Below are positions 52,116 to 61,722 of a stretch of DNA of 64,000 bases, piece after piece. A program made the position numbers and the translations under genes. The notes below the pieces were generated by a model that saw only the letters and a list, made by a program, of their open reading frames with translations, was not told the origin of the DNA and ran no database searches. Every line of letters starts with the position of its first letter. Position 1 is the stretch's first letter. Origin of the DNA: D2472 sp964275585 (lineage in GTDB: Bacteria; Pseudomonadota; Gammaproteobacteria; Magnimaribacterales; D2472). Location: the NCBI GenBank assembly GCA_964275585.1, contig CAXYCJ010000015.1:1-64000 (forward strand), in the 5' to 3' direction.

Positions 52116-54108
52116 ATGCACAAAGACCTCGCCAACGCCATTAGATTTCTTTCAATAGATGCAGTTCAGGCTGCAAAATCTGGACATCCCAGGGATGCCA
52201 ATGGGCATGGCAGATATAGCGGTTGCTCTCTGGAAATACAATTTCAAGCATAATCCCAAAAATCCTACCTGGTTCAACAGGGACAGATTTGTTCTTTCTA
52301 ATGGGCATGGCTCAATGCTGTTATATAGCTTGCTGCATTTAACCGGCTATAATCTTTCAGTTGAAGATATCAAAGACTTTAGGCAGCTTGGCTCTAAAAC
52401 TCCAGGACATCCAGAATTAGACCTAGACATAGGCATCGAAACTACTACTGGGCCCTTGGGACAAGGCCTAGGAAATGCAGTGGGAATGGCTCTTGCAGAG
52501 AAAATGTTAGCAGCTAGATTTAATAAATCACAAAGCCTTAACCCAATAGACCACTTTACTTATGCATTTTTAGGCGATGGATGTCTAATGGAAGGGATTT
52601 CCCATGAAGTCTGTTCATTTGCAGGGACTCATGGCCTAGGCAAACTTGTTTGTTTTTATGATCAAAATGGAATCTCAATAGATGGAGAAATTTCTGATTG
52701 GTTTACTGATAATACTGTTCAAAGGTTTGAAAGCTATGGTTGGCAAGTAATAGAAGTGGATGGGCACAATGTTGAACAAATACTTGACTCTATAACTACC
52801 GCTAAAGCAGAGCTAGGCAAACCAACATTAGTATGTTGCAAGACCACAATAGGTTTTGGCTCACCTAACAAAGCTGGTACCTCAGGCGTCCATGGCTCAC
52901 CACTTGGGGAAGATGAAATTGAAATTACTCGAAAGCAATTGGGATGGACCAATGAGCCTTTTCAAATTCCAGAACACATTAGTACAGAATGGAACATGTG
53001 TCAGGAAGGCGCTTTGATTAATGCTGAATGGGACGGTCTGATGACGCAATATTCTCAGGCTTATCCTAAAGAGCATACGCTACTTCAAAGACTGATTACC
53101 AATGAGCTCCCAGAAGATTACACTCAATCTTTTGAGGTATTTTTGGGAGACCTTCACGCTGCAGAAAATAAAGATATTGCAACTAGGAAAGCCTCTGAAA
53201 TTTGCTTAAATTTCTTTTGTGAAAAACTTCCAGAGTTAATTGGAGGATCCGCTGATCTCAAAGGCTCCAATAACACTTTTTCAAAAGCCAGCACTGATTT
53301 GCTTCCACAAAACCCAGAGGGTAATCATATTTTTTGGGGTGTTCGAGAGTTTGGTATGACCGCCATGATGAATGGGATGCTTCTTCATGGGGGACTAAAG
53401 CCATATGGAGGAACCTTTTTAGTATTTATGGATTATGCAAGAAATGCTGTGAGATTAGCTGCATTGATGGAAATACCCAATATCTTTGTTTATACACATG
53501 ATTCTATCGGGCTTGGAGAAGATGGCCCAACCCATCAACCGATTGAGCACCTCGTTACATTGCGCGCAACACCTAACTTAAATAATTGGAGGCCAGCAGA
53601 TGTGATAGAGACTGCAATTGCATGGAACGAATCTATTTTATCTAAAACAACGCCTCATAGCTTAATACTATCAAGACAAAATCTTCCTTATATTCAAAGA
53701 ACTGAAGCGCAGGTTCAATCCATACATAAAGGCGGATATCTCTTATCAAAGCATGATGATGCGGTTCTGACCTTGATCTCCTCTGGCAGTGAATTGCAGC
53801 TAATTTTATCTACTGCTACTGAACTTGAGGCCCAAGGAATTAAAGCTAATGTTGTTTCTATGCCCTGCTTAGATAAGTTTTATAGCCAGTCAGAAAGTTA
53901 TAGGCGTGAAATTATTTCCCCCACGATGCCTAAACTTGTAGTGGAGGCCTTGCATTCTGCATCATGGCATGGGCTAACCAATCTTGATGATAAGGTAATT
54001 GGTATCGATACATTTGGAGGAAGTGCCCCTGCATCAGATTTAATGGAAAAATTTGGCTTTACTATTGAAAATGTTTTATCAGAGGCTAAAAAACTTATTA
54101 CGCAATGA
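52116..54108 (+). CDS. tkt: Transketolase, interrupted by a +1 frameshift near the 5' end
   Basis: TPP enzyme of the pentose phosphate and Calvin-type interconversions. The first 25 codons (MHKDLANAIRFLSIDAVQAA, then KSGHP) are in one frame and the rest, starting GMPMGMADIAVALWKYNF, is in the +1 frame. Read through, it gives 663 residues, exactly the E. coli TktA length. Visible motifs include NGHGSMLLYSLLHL, the TPP-binding GDGCLMEGISHE and VYTHDSIGLGEDGPTHQP. The original frame stops after about 45 codons. A real mutation, a sequence error or a translational frameshift would all explain it; pgk follows with an ATGA overlap. Confidence 0.9.
52188..52194 (+). other. tkt: Frameshift site in tkt (CCC-A-GGG)
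   Basis: The conserved G-H-P-G-M-P motif would be encoded by CAT CCC GGG ATG CCA. The sequence instead has CCC AGG GATG, with one extra A. A P-site tRNA-Pro slipping from CCC to CCA, while the rare AGG codon waits, would restore the frame at GGG and give the correct residues. Confidence 0.85.
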
Positions 54109-55241
54109 GAAAGCTTGCCGATGTTTCTGTTGCAAATAAAACAGTTGCTCTTAGAGTTGACCTAAATGTGCCGATCAAGGATGGCATAATACTTGATGAT
54201 GCAAGGATAGTAGCCATTATTCCAACAGTTGAGTACCTTCTCTCTCAGAACTCTAAGATTATACTGCTCTCTCATTTTGGTAGACCAGTGGCAGGTAATT
54301 TTGATCTAAAATTTTCGCTTAAACCAGTTGCCAAAAAGCTTAGTGAGCTATTAAATCAAGAAGTAAGCTTTATACACTCAATGGAAGACGCAAGCTTTAA
54401 AAGCACAATATCAGTTTTAGAAAATACAAGATTTTTAATTGGCGAGCTTGAAAATGATATAGACCTATCAAAGAAACTGGGATCTATGGCTGAGGTTTAT
54501 GTGTTTGACGCTTTTGGGACTTCGCATCGAGAGCAAGCCTCAACATTTGGCGCTATTCATCAAGCAAATATTTCATGTGCTGGTCTTTTGTTAGAGCAAG
54601 AGGTTGAGGCATTATCAAGAGCCACTCAGTCTAATGAAAAGCCTCTCTTATCAATTGTGGGAGGCTCAAAAATATCAACTAAACTTGAGGTTCTGAGAAA
54701 TCTAAGTAAGTTTTCAGACCACATTATTACAGGCGGCGGCATTACTAATACATTTCTGAAAGCTCAAGGTTTTAATATTGGCCAGTCATTGCATGAAGAG
54801 TCATTGCTTGAAGAAGCTAGAAAACTATTAGATATTTCTTCGATTTATTTGCCTAAAAAGGTAGTAGTTGCCACTAGCATAGACTCTTTGAAGAATAGAA
54901 TTTGTAATGTTGAATCTGTTCAAGATCATGAAATGATCCTAGATCAATGCATTGATGACGAAATATTAAGATTAATTGATAATGCTAAACAAATTATTTG
55001 GAATGGCCCGATTGGTGTTTTTGAAGAAGATTCTTTTGCCAGTGGTACAAGAGAATTAGCAGAGGCTATTTCACAATCTTCTGCCTTTAGTCTGGCCGGA
55101 GGAGGCGAAACTTTACTTGCCATCAAACTGTTTATTAATAAGAGTGATATATCATATTGCTCTACTGGGGGAGGCGCTTTTCTTGAATTCATGGAAGGAA
55201 AAGAGCTACCATCATTAACAGCCTTAGGTTTTAGAAAATAA
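54105..55241 (+). CDS. pgk: Phosphoglycerate kinase
   Basis: Reversible transfer of phosphate between 1,3-bisphosphoglycerate and ADP. The opening KTVALRVDLNVPIKDG and LLSHFGRPV (substrate-binding) are clear, as are the GGSKISTKLEVL helix, the IIWNGPIGVFE block near 300 and the C-terminal STGGGAFLEFMEGKELP. The 378 residues are slightly below the usual 387-400. It overlaps tkt by ATGA. No gapA is between tkt and pgk. Confidence 0.96.
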   Translation: MRKLADVSVANKTVALRVDLNVPIKDGIILDDARIVAIIPTVEYLLSQNSKIILLSHFGRPVAGNFDLKFSLKPVAKKLSELLNQEVSFIHSMEDASFKSTISVLENTRFLIGELENDIDLSKKLGSMAEVYVFDAFGTSHREQASTFGAIHQANISCAGLLLEQEVEALSRATQSNEKPLLSIVGGSKISTKLEVLRNLSKFSDHIITGGGITNTFLKAQGFNIGQSLHEESLLEEARKLLDISSIYLPKKVVVATSIDSLKNRICNVESVQDHEMILDQCIDDEILRLIDNAKQIIWNGPIGVFEEDSFASGTRELAEAISQSSAFSLAGGGETLLAIKLFINKSDISYCSTGGGAFLEFMEGKELPSLTALGFRK

Positions 55242-55253
55242 TAAGAGGGAAAA

Positions 55254-56267
55254 ATGTCATTAAATACTTTAGAAGAAATTGCAGCGTTTATAGTCAGTGA
55301 CGGCAAGGGAATTCTTGCGGCAGATGAAAGTAACCCAACCTGTGGCAAGAGATTTGACTCAATCGGAGTTGAGTCAACTGAAACAAATAGAAGAGACTAC
55401 CGAGAGATGCTTTTTAGAGCCAGCGGAATGAAAGGTAATATAGGAGGCGTAATCTTATTTGATGAAACTTTAAGACAAGATGCTCAAGATGGCACACCTC
55501 TGAGAACACTGATTACAGATCAAGGAGCTCTCCCAGGAATCAAGGTTGATAAAGGCCTTAAGCCAATTGATAACTCACCAAAGGAAACTTTAACCCAAGG
55601 CCTTGATGGGTTAAATGAACGATGCGCAGAATATTATCAACTGGGTGCAAAATTTACAAAGTGGAGGGCCGTAATCAAAATCGATGATGATCTCCCCAGC
55701 TCCGATTGCATAGAGAGCAATATGCAAGCATTAGCGGATTATGCAAAAATCGTACAAGATAATAATATGGTTCCTATCGTGGAGCCTGAAGTTCTAATAG
55801 ATGGGAGCCATTCTATTGAAAAATGCTTTGAGGTTTCAAGCGCAGTATTCAAAGCATTATTTAGTTCTTTAACTCAGACCCAAGTAAACATAAAAGGGAC
55901 TCTATTAAAACCCAGCATGGTAACCTCAGGGTCTTTGTGTGAATCACAAGCTTCGATTCAAGAGGTTGCTGAAATGACAGTTCGTTGCCTGAAAGAAAAT
56001 GTACCATCCGATTTACCTGGAATCACCTTCTTATCAGGAGGGCAATCAGATATTAATTCAACAGCTCACCTTGATGCAATGAATAAAATTGGTGGCTTTC
56101 CGTGGAAGCTAAGCTTTTCTTATGGGCGCGCACTTCAACAAGCAGCTCTAAAAACATGGCTTGGAAAAATAGAAAACATGTCTGATGCTCAGGCTGCATT
56201 GTCACACCGAGCTTTAATGAATCAGCTTGCTGCAAAAGGAGCTTGGAGCTCTGATTTAGAGAAATAA
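55254..56267 (+). CDS. fba: Fructose-bisphosphate aldolase, class I
   Basis: Schiff-base aldolase of the class I (metazoan/plant-like) family. Key blocks are GKGILAADESNPTCGKRF near 19-36, KFTKWRAVIKI near 137-147, the Schiff-base lysine in KGTLLKPSMVTSG near 215-227, and GGQSDINSTAHLDAMN near 262-277. The 337 residues suit bacterial members, which lack part of the vertebrate tail. The class II metal enzyme is the usual one beside pgk in gammaproteobacteria. Confidence 0.95.
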   Translation: MSLNTLEEIAAFIVSDGKGILAADESNPTCGKRFDSIGVESTETNRRDYREMLFRASGMKGNIGGVILFDETLRQDAQDGTPLRTLITDQGALPGIKVDKGLKPIDNSPKETLTQGLDGLNERCAEYYQLGAKFTKWRAVIKIDDDLPSSDCIESNMQALADYAKIVQDNNMVPIVEPEVLIDGSHSIEKCFEVSSAVFKALFSSLTQTQVNIKGTLLKPSMVTSGSLCESQASIQEVAEMTVRCLKENVPSDLPGITFLSGGQSDINSTAHLDAMNKIGGFPWKLSFSYGRALQQAALKTWLGKIENMSDAQAALSHRALMNQLAAKGAWSSDLEK

Positions 56268-56279
56268 TCAGTTTTTTCA

Positions 56280-56717
56280 TTGCAAGTTTTAGTCCAGCGC
56301 GTATCTTCGGCCGAAATATTCATCAACGATCAATTGCATGCCAAAATTAAAAGAGGCCTGTTAGCTTTTGTTTGTTTTGAATCAATGGATTCTGATGATG
56401 TCATAGATAAATTTATAACAAAAATATCTAGCTTTTACTTTTTCGACAGTGATAAAGGCCTAATGTCTGCAAATCTCAAGGAAATCAAAGTAGAGTTAAT
56501 GGTAGTCAGTCAATTTACCCTTGCTGCGGTAACCAGCAAAAGTAATAAGCCCAGCTTTCATAAAGCAGCTCCAATTGCACATGCACTCTCACTGTACAAT
56601 AAATTAATTCATAAATTAGAGCATTCATCTATTAATTATCAATCTGGAGAATTTGGAGCTAACATGAATATTTCTTTAGTAAATACTGGCCCAGTTACCT
56701 TCTCATTTAGTTTCTAA
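56280..56717 (+). CDS. dtd: D-aminoacyl-tRNA deacylase
   Basis: Removes D-amino acids (and glycine from tRNA-Ala) mischarged on tRNA. It has the SQFTLAA motif near 79-85 and the Gly-cisPro motif NTGPVTF near 135-141, the two family signatures. The 145 residues are standard. The start is TTG, with the expected LVQRVSSAEIF right after it; no good ribosome site is visible. Confidence 0.93.
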   Translation: MQVLVQRVSSAEIFINDQLHAKIKRGLLAFVCFESMDSDDVIDKFITKISSFYFFDSDKGLMSANLKEIKVELMVVSQFTLAAVTSKSNKPSFHKAAPIAHALSLYNKLIHKLEHSSINYQSGEFGANMNISLVNTGPVTFSFSF

Positions 56718-56722
56718 CCTGT

Positions 56723-57895
56723 ATGGAAGATAACCTTATAAATTTTTCTAAAGAAATTGATAGCTGGATAGAAGCAAATTGTCCAGAATCTATGAGAACC
56801 CCAATGCCCGTTTCTGAGCAAGTTTGGGCTTCATCAGATATTTATTTTCCATCAGATGATGCTAAGAAATGGTTTGATTGCATGGTTAGCAAAGGTTGGT
56901 GTACTCCTGAGTGGCCCACAAAGTTTGGTGGAGGCGGGTTAACACTTGATGAGGCAAAAATCTTGAGGCAACGCTTGCGATTCCATGGTTGTAGGCCAGC
57001 TCAAATCAATTTTGGGATTTCAATGCTAGGCCCTATCCTTTTAGAATTTGGAACAGATGAGCAGCAAAATGAATTCTTACCAAAAATTTCCAGAGGTGAA
57101 ATTTGGTGGTGCCAAGGATTTTCAGAGCCTGGGGCAGGATCGGATTTGGCAAATATATCTACTTCAGCCATTCTATCAAATGGAACATACACTATAAACG
57201 GATCCAAAATCTGGACTTCCGAAGCTAATAAGGCAGATTGGATGTACTGCTTGGTTAGAACTGATAAAAAGGTAAAAAAACAAGCTGGTATCTCCTTTCT
57301 CCTGCTTGATCTTAAGCAACCAAATGTAGATATCAAGCCAATTAAATTACTCAGCGGACAATCCCCATTTTGCCAAGTGTTTTTTGACAATGTTCACGGA
57401 AGAGAATCTCACAGAATTGCAGCGGAAAATGATGGCTGGAAGGTTGCTAAACGATTGCTACAGTTTGAACGAACCATGATGGCAGACATGGAGAGTGAGG
57501 GCGCAATTGATATTGAGCCCCTAGAAGTATTTCGCAGCTCCCAGACAGCAACTAGCCCAGGAATAGATAGTCTCCATAGAAAAATATGTAAACACAAGAT
57601 GAGAAATCATCTAATTGATATGACCGTGTCTCGAACAGTTCTTGAATCTCAAAATGGATTTGCTCCCTCTGGACTGACATTAAAATATTTGAGCACGGAA
57701 GAAACTCAGAAAAGATGGGAGCTCAATGTTGCAAGCTTGGGCATGGGCGGCCTTGAAATAGTTGATAAAAGTAAAAATGTAAAAAAAGAAGTCTCAAAAT
57801 CCTTTTTTTATTCAAAAGCTTATACTATTGCAGGAGGAAGCTCAGAGGTTCAATTGAACATTATTTCTAAAAATATCCTTGGCTTAATATCATGA
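56723..57895 (+). CDS. Acyl-CoA dehydrogenase
   Basis: FAD enzyme of fatty acid or related acyl-CoA oxidation. The flavin/substrate block WWCQGFSEPGAGSDLANIST lies near 129-148, followed by INGSKIWTSEANKADWMYCL. A long C-terminal helical domain has the conserved TIAGGSSEVQLNIISKNILG near 370-389. At 390 residues the domain set is complete. Substrate range is not readable. ATGA overlap with the LOG-family gene. Confidence 0.9.
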   Translation: MEDNLINFSKEIDSWIEANCPESMRTPMPVSEQVWASSDIYFPSDDAKKWFDCMVSKGWCTPEWPTKFGGGGLTLDEAKILRQRLRFHGCRPAQINFGISMLGPILLEFGTDEQQNEFLPKISRGEIWWCQGFSEPGAGSDLANISTSAILSNGTYTINGSKIWTSEANKADWMYCLVRTDKKVKKQAGISFLLLDLKQPNVDIKPIKLLSGQSPFCQVFFDNVHGRESHRIAAENDGWKVAKRLLQFERTMMADMESEGAIDIEPLEVFRSSQTATSPGIDSLHRKICKHKMRNHLIDMTVSRTVLESQNGFAPSGLTLKYLSTEETQKRWELNVASLGMGGLEIVDKSKNVKKEVSKSFFYSKAYTIAGGSSEVQLNIISKNILGLIS

Positions 57896-58494
57896 CAATT
57901 CAAAAAATTTCAGTTTTTTGTGGCGCCCATATGGGCAAATCATCCAACTATAAAAATGCTGCCGAAGACTTGGGAAAATTGCTTGCAAACAAGAACTTGG
58001 AAGTAATTTTTGGTGGCGGTAATGTTGGTTTAATGAAGGTTATTTCAGATAGTGCCATTGAGCATGGTGGCAGAGTTACTGGCATTACTCTTAAATCATT
58101 AGATGATTTTGAGCTCACCAACCCTATCATCACCGAAACAATAATTACACACTCACTTTTTGAAAGAAAAGATAAATTCTTAGAAATCAGCGACGCCTTC
58201 ATTGTTATGCCAGGCGGAGTTGGCTCTATGGATGAGCTATTGGAGGTGATGGTTAGCAATCAACTAGGAGGAATCAGCAAGCCCGTGGGCATATTGAATA
58301 TAAATGGTTACTACGACTCATTCCTGGAATGGCTTCAACATTCTGTAAATGAAGAATTTGTTTCTGTGGAAAATCAAAAGCAGGTTCTGATATCAGATGA
58401 TCCAAAAGAATTGCTTGAGATGATCCTCACTACTGAAATGCCATCGCAAGATACTTGGATCGATCGGCTTAACGTTGAATTTCCCTTAACTTAA
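57892..58494 (+). CDS. LOG family protein (TIGR00730)
   Basis: Rossmann-fold nucleotide-processing protein. The conserved GGGNVGLMKVISDSA lies near 42-56 and the PGGxG motif appears as MPGGVGSMDELLEVM near 103-117, with Ser where most members have Thr. Characterised homologues are cytokinin riboside 5'-monophosphate phosphoribohydrolases (LOG) or AMP/pyrimidine-nucleotide hydrolases; the role here is unknown. 200 residues. Its stop interlocks with that of tatC. Confidence 0.87.
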   Translation: MTIQKISVFCGAHMGKSSNYKNAAEDLGKLLANKNLEVIFGGGNVGLMKVISDSAIEHGGRVTGITLKSLDDFELTNPIITETIITHSLFERKDKFLEISDAFIVMPGGVGSMDELLEVMVSNQLGGISKPVGILNINGYYDSFLEWLQHSVNEEFVSVENQKQVLISDDPKELLEMILTTEMPSQDTWIDRLNVEFPLT

Positions 58495-59213
58495 TCTTTT
58501 GGATCTCTCGAAATTAAAAGTCCTATTTCAAAAAGTAGCCACATAGGTATGGCTAAGAATAGCTGAGAGAAAATATCAGGCGGGGTTAAGAGCATTGCTA
58601 ATACAAAAAAAGCAATGATCAAGTAAGGTCGAATCTTCCTAAGAGACTCTTTATTAGTAATACCAGTATTGATGAGCAGGAATGTTGCTACTGGAATTTC
58701 AAAAGCAAACCCAAAAGCAAAAAACAGTTTCAAAACAAAATCTAAGTATTTATTGATATCTGTCATTATCTGAATAGAGTCTGGAGCCGCCGCAATAAAG
58801 AAATTTAAAATTATTGGGCTGACTACAAAGAATGCAAAAGCTACCCCTGCATAAAACAAAATAGCTGATGAAATAAGCAAAGGCATTACAAAAGTCTTTT
58901 CACGCTTATACAAGCCTGGAGCTATAAATCCCCAAAACTCAATTAAGGCATAAGGCATTGATAATATTAGAGCGCTATAAATTCCTAGTCTCAAAGGAGC
59001 TATAAAAGGTGAGGTTACTTCTGTGGCTATCATAGTGCTATTTTCTGGCAGAATAGATGTTAAGGGTGACGAGATATAAAAATAGATTTCATTAGCAAAG
59101 GGCAAGCAGCATATAAGCAAAATTCCAATAACGACGAAGACTCTAATTAATCTAGATCTTAGTTCTTTAAGATGCTCAATAAAGCTCATTTCATTTGGAT
59201 TGCTCATCATCAT
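58491..59213 (-). CDS. tatC: Twin-arginine translocase subunit TatC
   Basis: Core receptor of the Tat protein export pathway. Six helices; the N-terminal MSFIEHLKELRSRLIRV and the periplasmic loop block SPFIAPLRLGIYSAL are signatures, as is the FGFAFEIPVATFLLI helix. The 240 residues are normal. The start is ambiguous: four ATGs lie in frame (the first three consecutive), and the last gives MSFIEHL and avoids the 23-bp overlap with tatB. Confidence 0.95.
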   Translation of the reverse strand: MMMSNPNEMSFIEHLKELRSRLIRVFVVIGILLICCLPFANEIYFYISSPLTSILPENSTMIATEVTSPFIAPLRLGIYSALILSMPYALIEFWGFIAPGLYKREKTFVMPLLISSAILFYAGVAFAFFVVSPIILNFFIAAAPDSIQIMTDINKYLDFVLKLFFAFGFAFEIPVATFLLINTGITNKESLRKIRPYLIIAFFVLAMLLTPPDIFSQLFLAIPMWLLFEIGLLISRDPKD

Positions 59214-59436
59214 CCTTTTGAAGGTCTTCCATTTTTAACTCATTAAAAATATCTTGTTTTAAATCTTCAGCTCCTATATCCCTTTCAATAGAAGCCCTGA
59301 ATGCAAAGAATTTATTTTGTAATTTTGTAAAAGATTTGACTGACGACCGAACAAAATCAGGCAACTGCTCAGGCCCAATAACTAAGATTCCAACCAGCAA
59401 GATGATTAGAATTTCTAACAGCCCTATTTGAAACAA
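59191..59436 (-). CDS. tatB: Sec-independent translocase component TatB
   Basis: One N-terminal helix starting FQIGLLEILIILLVGILVIGPEQLP, with the conserved GPEQLP hinge, followed by a charged amphipathic helix. At 81 residues it is much shorter than the E. coli protein (171), with the variable tail reduced. Located between tatA and tatC. Confidence 0.93.
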   Translation of the reverse strand: MFQIGLLEILIILLVGILVIGPEQLPDFVRSSVKSFTKLQNKFFAFRASIERDIGAEDLKQDIFNELKMEDLQKDDDEQSK

Positions 59437-59438
59437 TG

Positions 59439-59624
59439 TTATTTATCTTCTGAATCAGTTTCTGATTTTGATTCCGTGTCCTCATCTTTAATTGCTTTCT
59501 TAAAGCCCTTCAGACCTTCTCCAAGATCTGAACCCATGTTCCGAATTTTTTTCCCACCAAATATGACCAAAATTATCAATAAGATAATTAAAATCTGCCA
59601 AATACTTATTCCACCTATGCCCAT
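59439..59624 (-). CDS. tatA: Sec-independent translocase component TatA
   Basis: A 61-residue pore-forming subunit with an N-terminal helix starting GGISIWQILIILLIILVIFGG, the FGGKKIRNMGSDLGEGLKGFKKA amphipathic helix and an acidic tail. It begins the tatABC run downstream of ubiB, the normal gammaproteobacterial order. Confidence 0.95.
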   Translation of the reverse strand: MGIGGISIWQILIILLIILVIFGGKKIRNMGSDLGEGLKGFKKAIKDEDTESKSETDSEDK

Positions 59625-59658
59625 CTTATTCTCCTGATACTTTAAACTTTAATCCCAT

Positions 59659-61227
59659 CTAGAATTTACTAATCAGTAGTACCATAATTATTCCTGATAA
59701 TGTGATTATAGTGAGATTTTGCCATTTGCGCTGTTTTTGTAAATTTTCCTGCATATTTAACACTCGTTCTGAATTTTTTTTACTGTCACTTGCCATAAAT
59801 TTAATATTATCTAAAAGATCAAATACCTCGCCCGGCAATGAAGTTGCACGATCTAGGAGATCGTATTTATTTTGTTCTAAAAACTCTTTAAGTTTAGTGG
59901 GACTATATTGACTCAACACCCACTCATCGAGATAGGGTGCAGCTAGTCCCCAAAAATCAAGACCAGCATATATTTCACGCCCCATACCCTCGATATGAAT
60001 AAGAGTTTTTTGAAGCAGGATTAGGGAGGGCTGAATAGATAAGCCAAACTGTCTGGTCGCATCAAATAGATATAGCAGCAGCTTCCCAAATTCTATTTCA
60101 GATAAAGGCTTTGAAAAAATTGGTTCACATGTTGCCCTAAGTGTTTGCTCAAGATCAGATTGATGGGTATCGGCGTTTACCCAGCCAGCCCCAATAAAAA
60201 GCTTAGCAAGCTGATGATAGTCTTGCTTTAAAGTTGCCTGAAGCATTCTGGCTAGATTGTATTGATCTTCTTGGGTTAAAGAGCCCACAATTGCACAATC
60301 AATTGCTATGTAGCTAGGAGTCTGAACGTTTTTTTTGCTCACAAATATATTTCCTGGATGCATGTCTGCATGAAAAAAATTATCTCTGAATACCTGATCT
60401 AAAAAGATCCTTACTCCATTTTCAGCTAATTTTTTTCTATCAATCCCAAGCCCATCCATTGATTCAGTATCTGTACAAGCCAGCCCATCAATCTCCTCTA
60501 AAGTTAGAACATCTATAGCCGTATGATCCCAATAAACCTTGGGAATATATAGCAGATCGGAGTTAAGGAAATTTTTTCTTGTTGTGCTGGTATTTGCAGC
60601 CTCAACCTTCAAATCCAACTCTTGTTTAATTGTTCTTTCATAATCACTAATTACCTCTTTAAGCTTTAGTCGATGGCTCTCGCTATAAAAAAGATTAATC
60701 ATTAAACCAACTACTTTAATGACACCAATATTTCTGCTCACTTTCTTATGAATGCCAGGCCTTAAAACTTTAATTACTACTTCCTCTGAAGAGCTGATTA
60801 ATTGCGCCCTATGGACTTGAGCCAACGAAGCTGCTGCCAAAGGGGCGTCTTCAAAATTTTTGAATACATCTCCAAGCTTAATATTTAATGAGCCCTCAAT
60901 AATCTTTTTAGCCTCCGAGGAAGGAAAAGGTTTGCATTGATCTGTTAGCGAATTCAAAAAACCAATAATTTCTTTTGGCACTACATCACTTCTAGTTGAA
61001 AGCAGCTGCCCAAACTTTATAAACATAGGTCCAAGGCTTTCTAAAAAATTTACAATTCTTTGCCCTGCAGGAATATTACGATTAACAATATAAAATGGGT
61101 TAAGAAACCCAAGCATACGAATGAGACGCATTGAGCTATTTTCTATAGGTATATTGATTACGGAAAACCTTATAGTCTTTACAAGAATATTAAAAATATC
61201 CAGAATAGAAAGAAAGAAACCAATCAT
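59659..61227 (-). CDS. ubiB: Ubiquinone biosynthesis protein UbiB (ABC1/ADCK family)
   Basis: Atypical kinase-like ATPase needed for ubiquinone synthesis. The family motif KFGQLLSTRSDVVP near 72-85 is the KxGQ signature. The A-rich nucleotide loop reads AAASLAQVHRAQL near 129-141, and the HADMHPGNIFV and DCAIVG segments form the catalytic core. A C-terminal membrane segment (IITLSGIIMVLLISKF) is present. The 522 residues are normal. ATGA overlap with ubiJ. Confidence 0.95.
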   Translation of the reverse strand: MIGFFLSILDIFNILVKTIRFSVINIPIENSSMRLIRMLGFLNPFYIVNRNIPAGQRIVNFLESLGPMFIKFGQLLSTRSDVVPKEIIGFLNSLTDQCKPFPSSEAKKIIEGSLNIKLGDVFKNFEDAPLAAASLAQVHRAQLISSSEEVVIKVLRPGIHKKVSRNIGVIKVVGLMINLFYSESHRLKLKEVISDYERTIKQELDLKVEAANTSTTRKNFLNSDLLYIPKVYWDHTAIDVLTLEEIDGLACTDTESMDGLGIDRKKLAENGVRIFLDQVFRDNFFHADMHPGNIFVSKKNVQTPSYIAIDCAIVGSLTQEDQYNLARMLQATLKQDYHQLAKLFIGAGWVNADTHQSDLEQTLRATCEPIFSKPLSEIEFGKLLLYLFDATRQFGLSIQPSLILLQKTLIHIEGMGREIYAGLDFWGLAAPYLDEWVLSQYSPTKLKEFLEQNKYDLLDRATSLPGEVFDLLDNIKFMASDSKKNSERVLNMQENLQKQRKWQNLTIITLSGIIMVLLISKF

Positions 61228-61721
61228 ACAGTTAGGGTTTGCTCTAACCTGTCTATTCTAATAGCAATATCTCTTAAATCTCTTTGCAAAGACCATAACT
61301 TAGAATTGTTAGCTTTATTTTGATTGTTGAAAGGTTCCCAGCCTATAAGTGTTCGTATTATTAATCCAGGGATAGTTCCAAAGTTTCTATAGACCATCAC
61401 TTCAAGGTCTATATTTGATTCTGCTAACACCATAAGAAAAATGAGCGCTAGCTCAGCATCCCCGTCAATTTTTTTAGATGGAATAGTTTTTTCTTTCAGT
61501 ATATTAGAGGCAGTTCCTGAATCTATGTGCAGAGTGAATTGAGGGGCCTCTGAGGCACTAGAGCTAAATATTTTTTCTTCTTTGTTAAGGTTTAGAGATA
61601 CGGTTTGTATGCCAGAAAAATTTAGATTGCAGTTTATAGGATAGAGTCTTTCAAGCCTTTGTTGAAGCCCATTAGATGCTCCATAAGCCTCTTTGAAGAT
61701 ATTATTTAGTGAGATATTCAT
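61224..61721 (-). CDS. ubiJ: Ubiquinone biosynthesis accessory factor UbiJ
   Basis: SCP2-domain protein that binds lipid intermediates for the aerobic ubiquinone hydroxylases. The context between ubiE and ubiB is diagnostic. The domain shows an FTLHIDSGTASNILKE-like strand-helix and GDAELALIFLMVLAESNIDLE, and a short C-terminal coiled helix (LQRDLRDIAIRIDRLEQTL) suits UbiK contact. The 165 residues are a bit shorter than E. coli UbiJ (201). Confidence 0.9.
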   Translation of the reverse strand: MNISLNNIFKEAYGASNGLQQRLERLYPINCNLNFSGIQTVSLNLNKEEKIFSSSASEAPQFTLHIDSGTASNILKEKTIPSKKIDGDAELALIFLMVLAESNIDLEVMVYRNFGTIPGLIIRTLIGWEPFNNQNKANNSKLWSLQRDLRDIAIRIDRLEQTLTV

Positions 61722-61722
61722 C

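Noticed and set aside
52159..54108. Transketolase starting at the ATG in the second frame (MQFRLQNLD...)
   Set aside because: The first 12 residues of this reading do not resemble transketolase, while the other frame upstream encodes the correct N-terminus; a frameshift is the better explanation.
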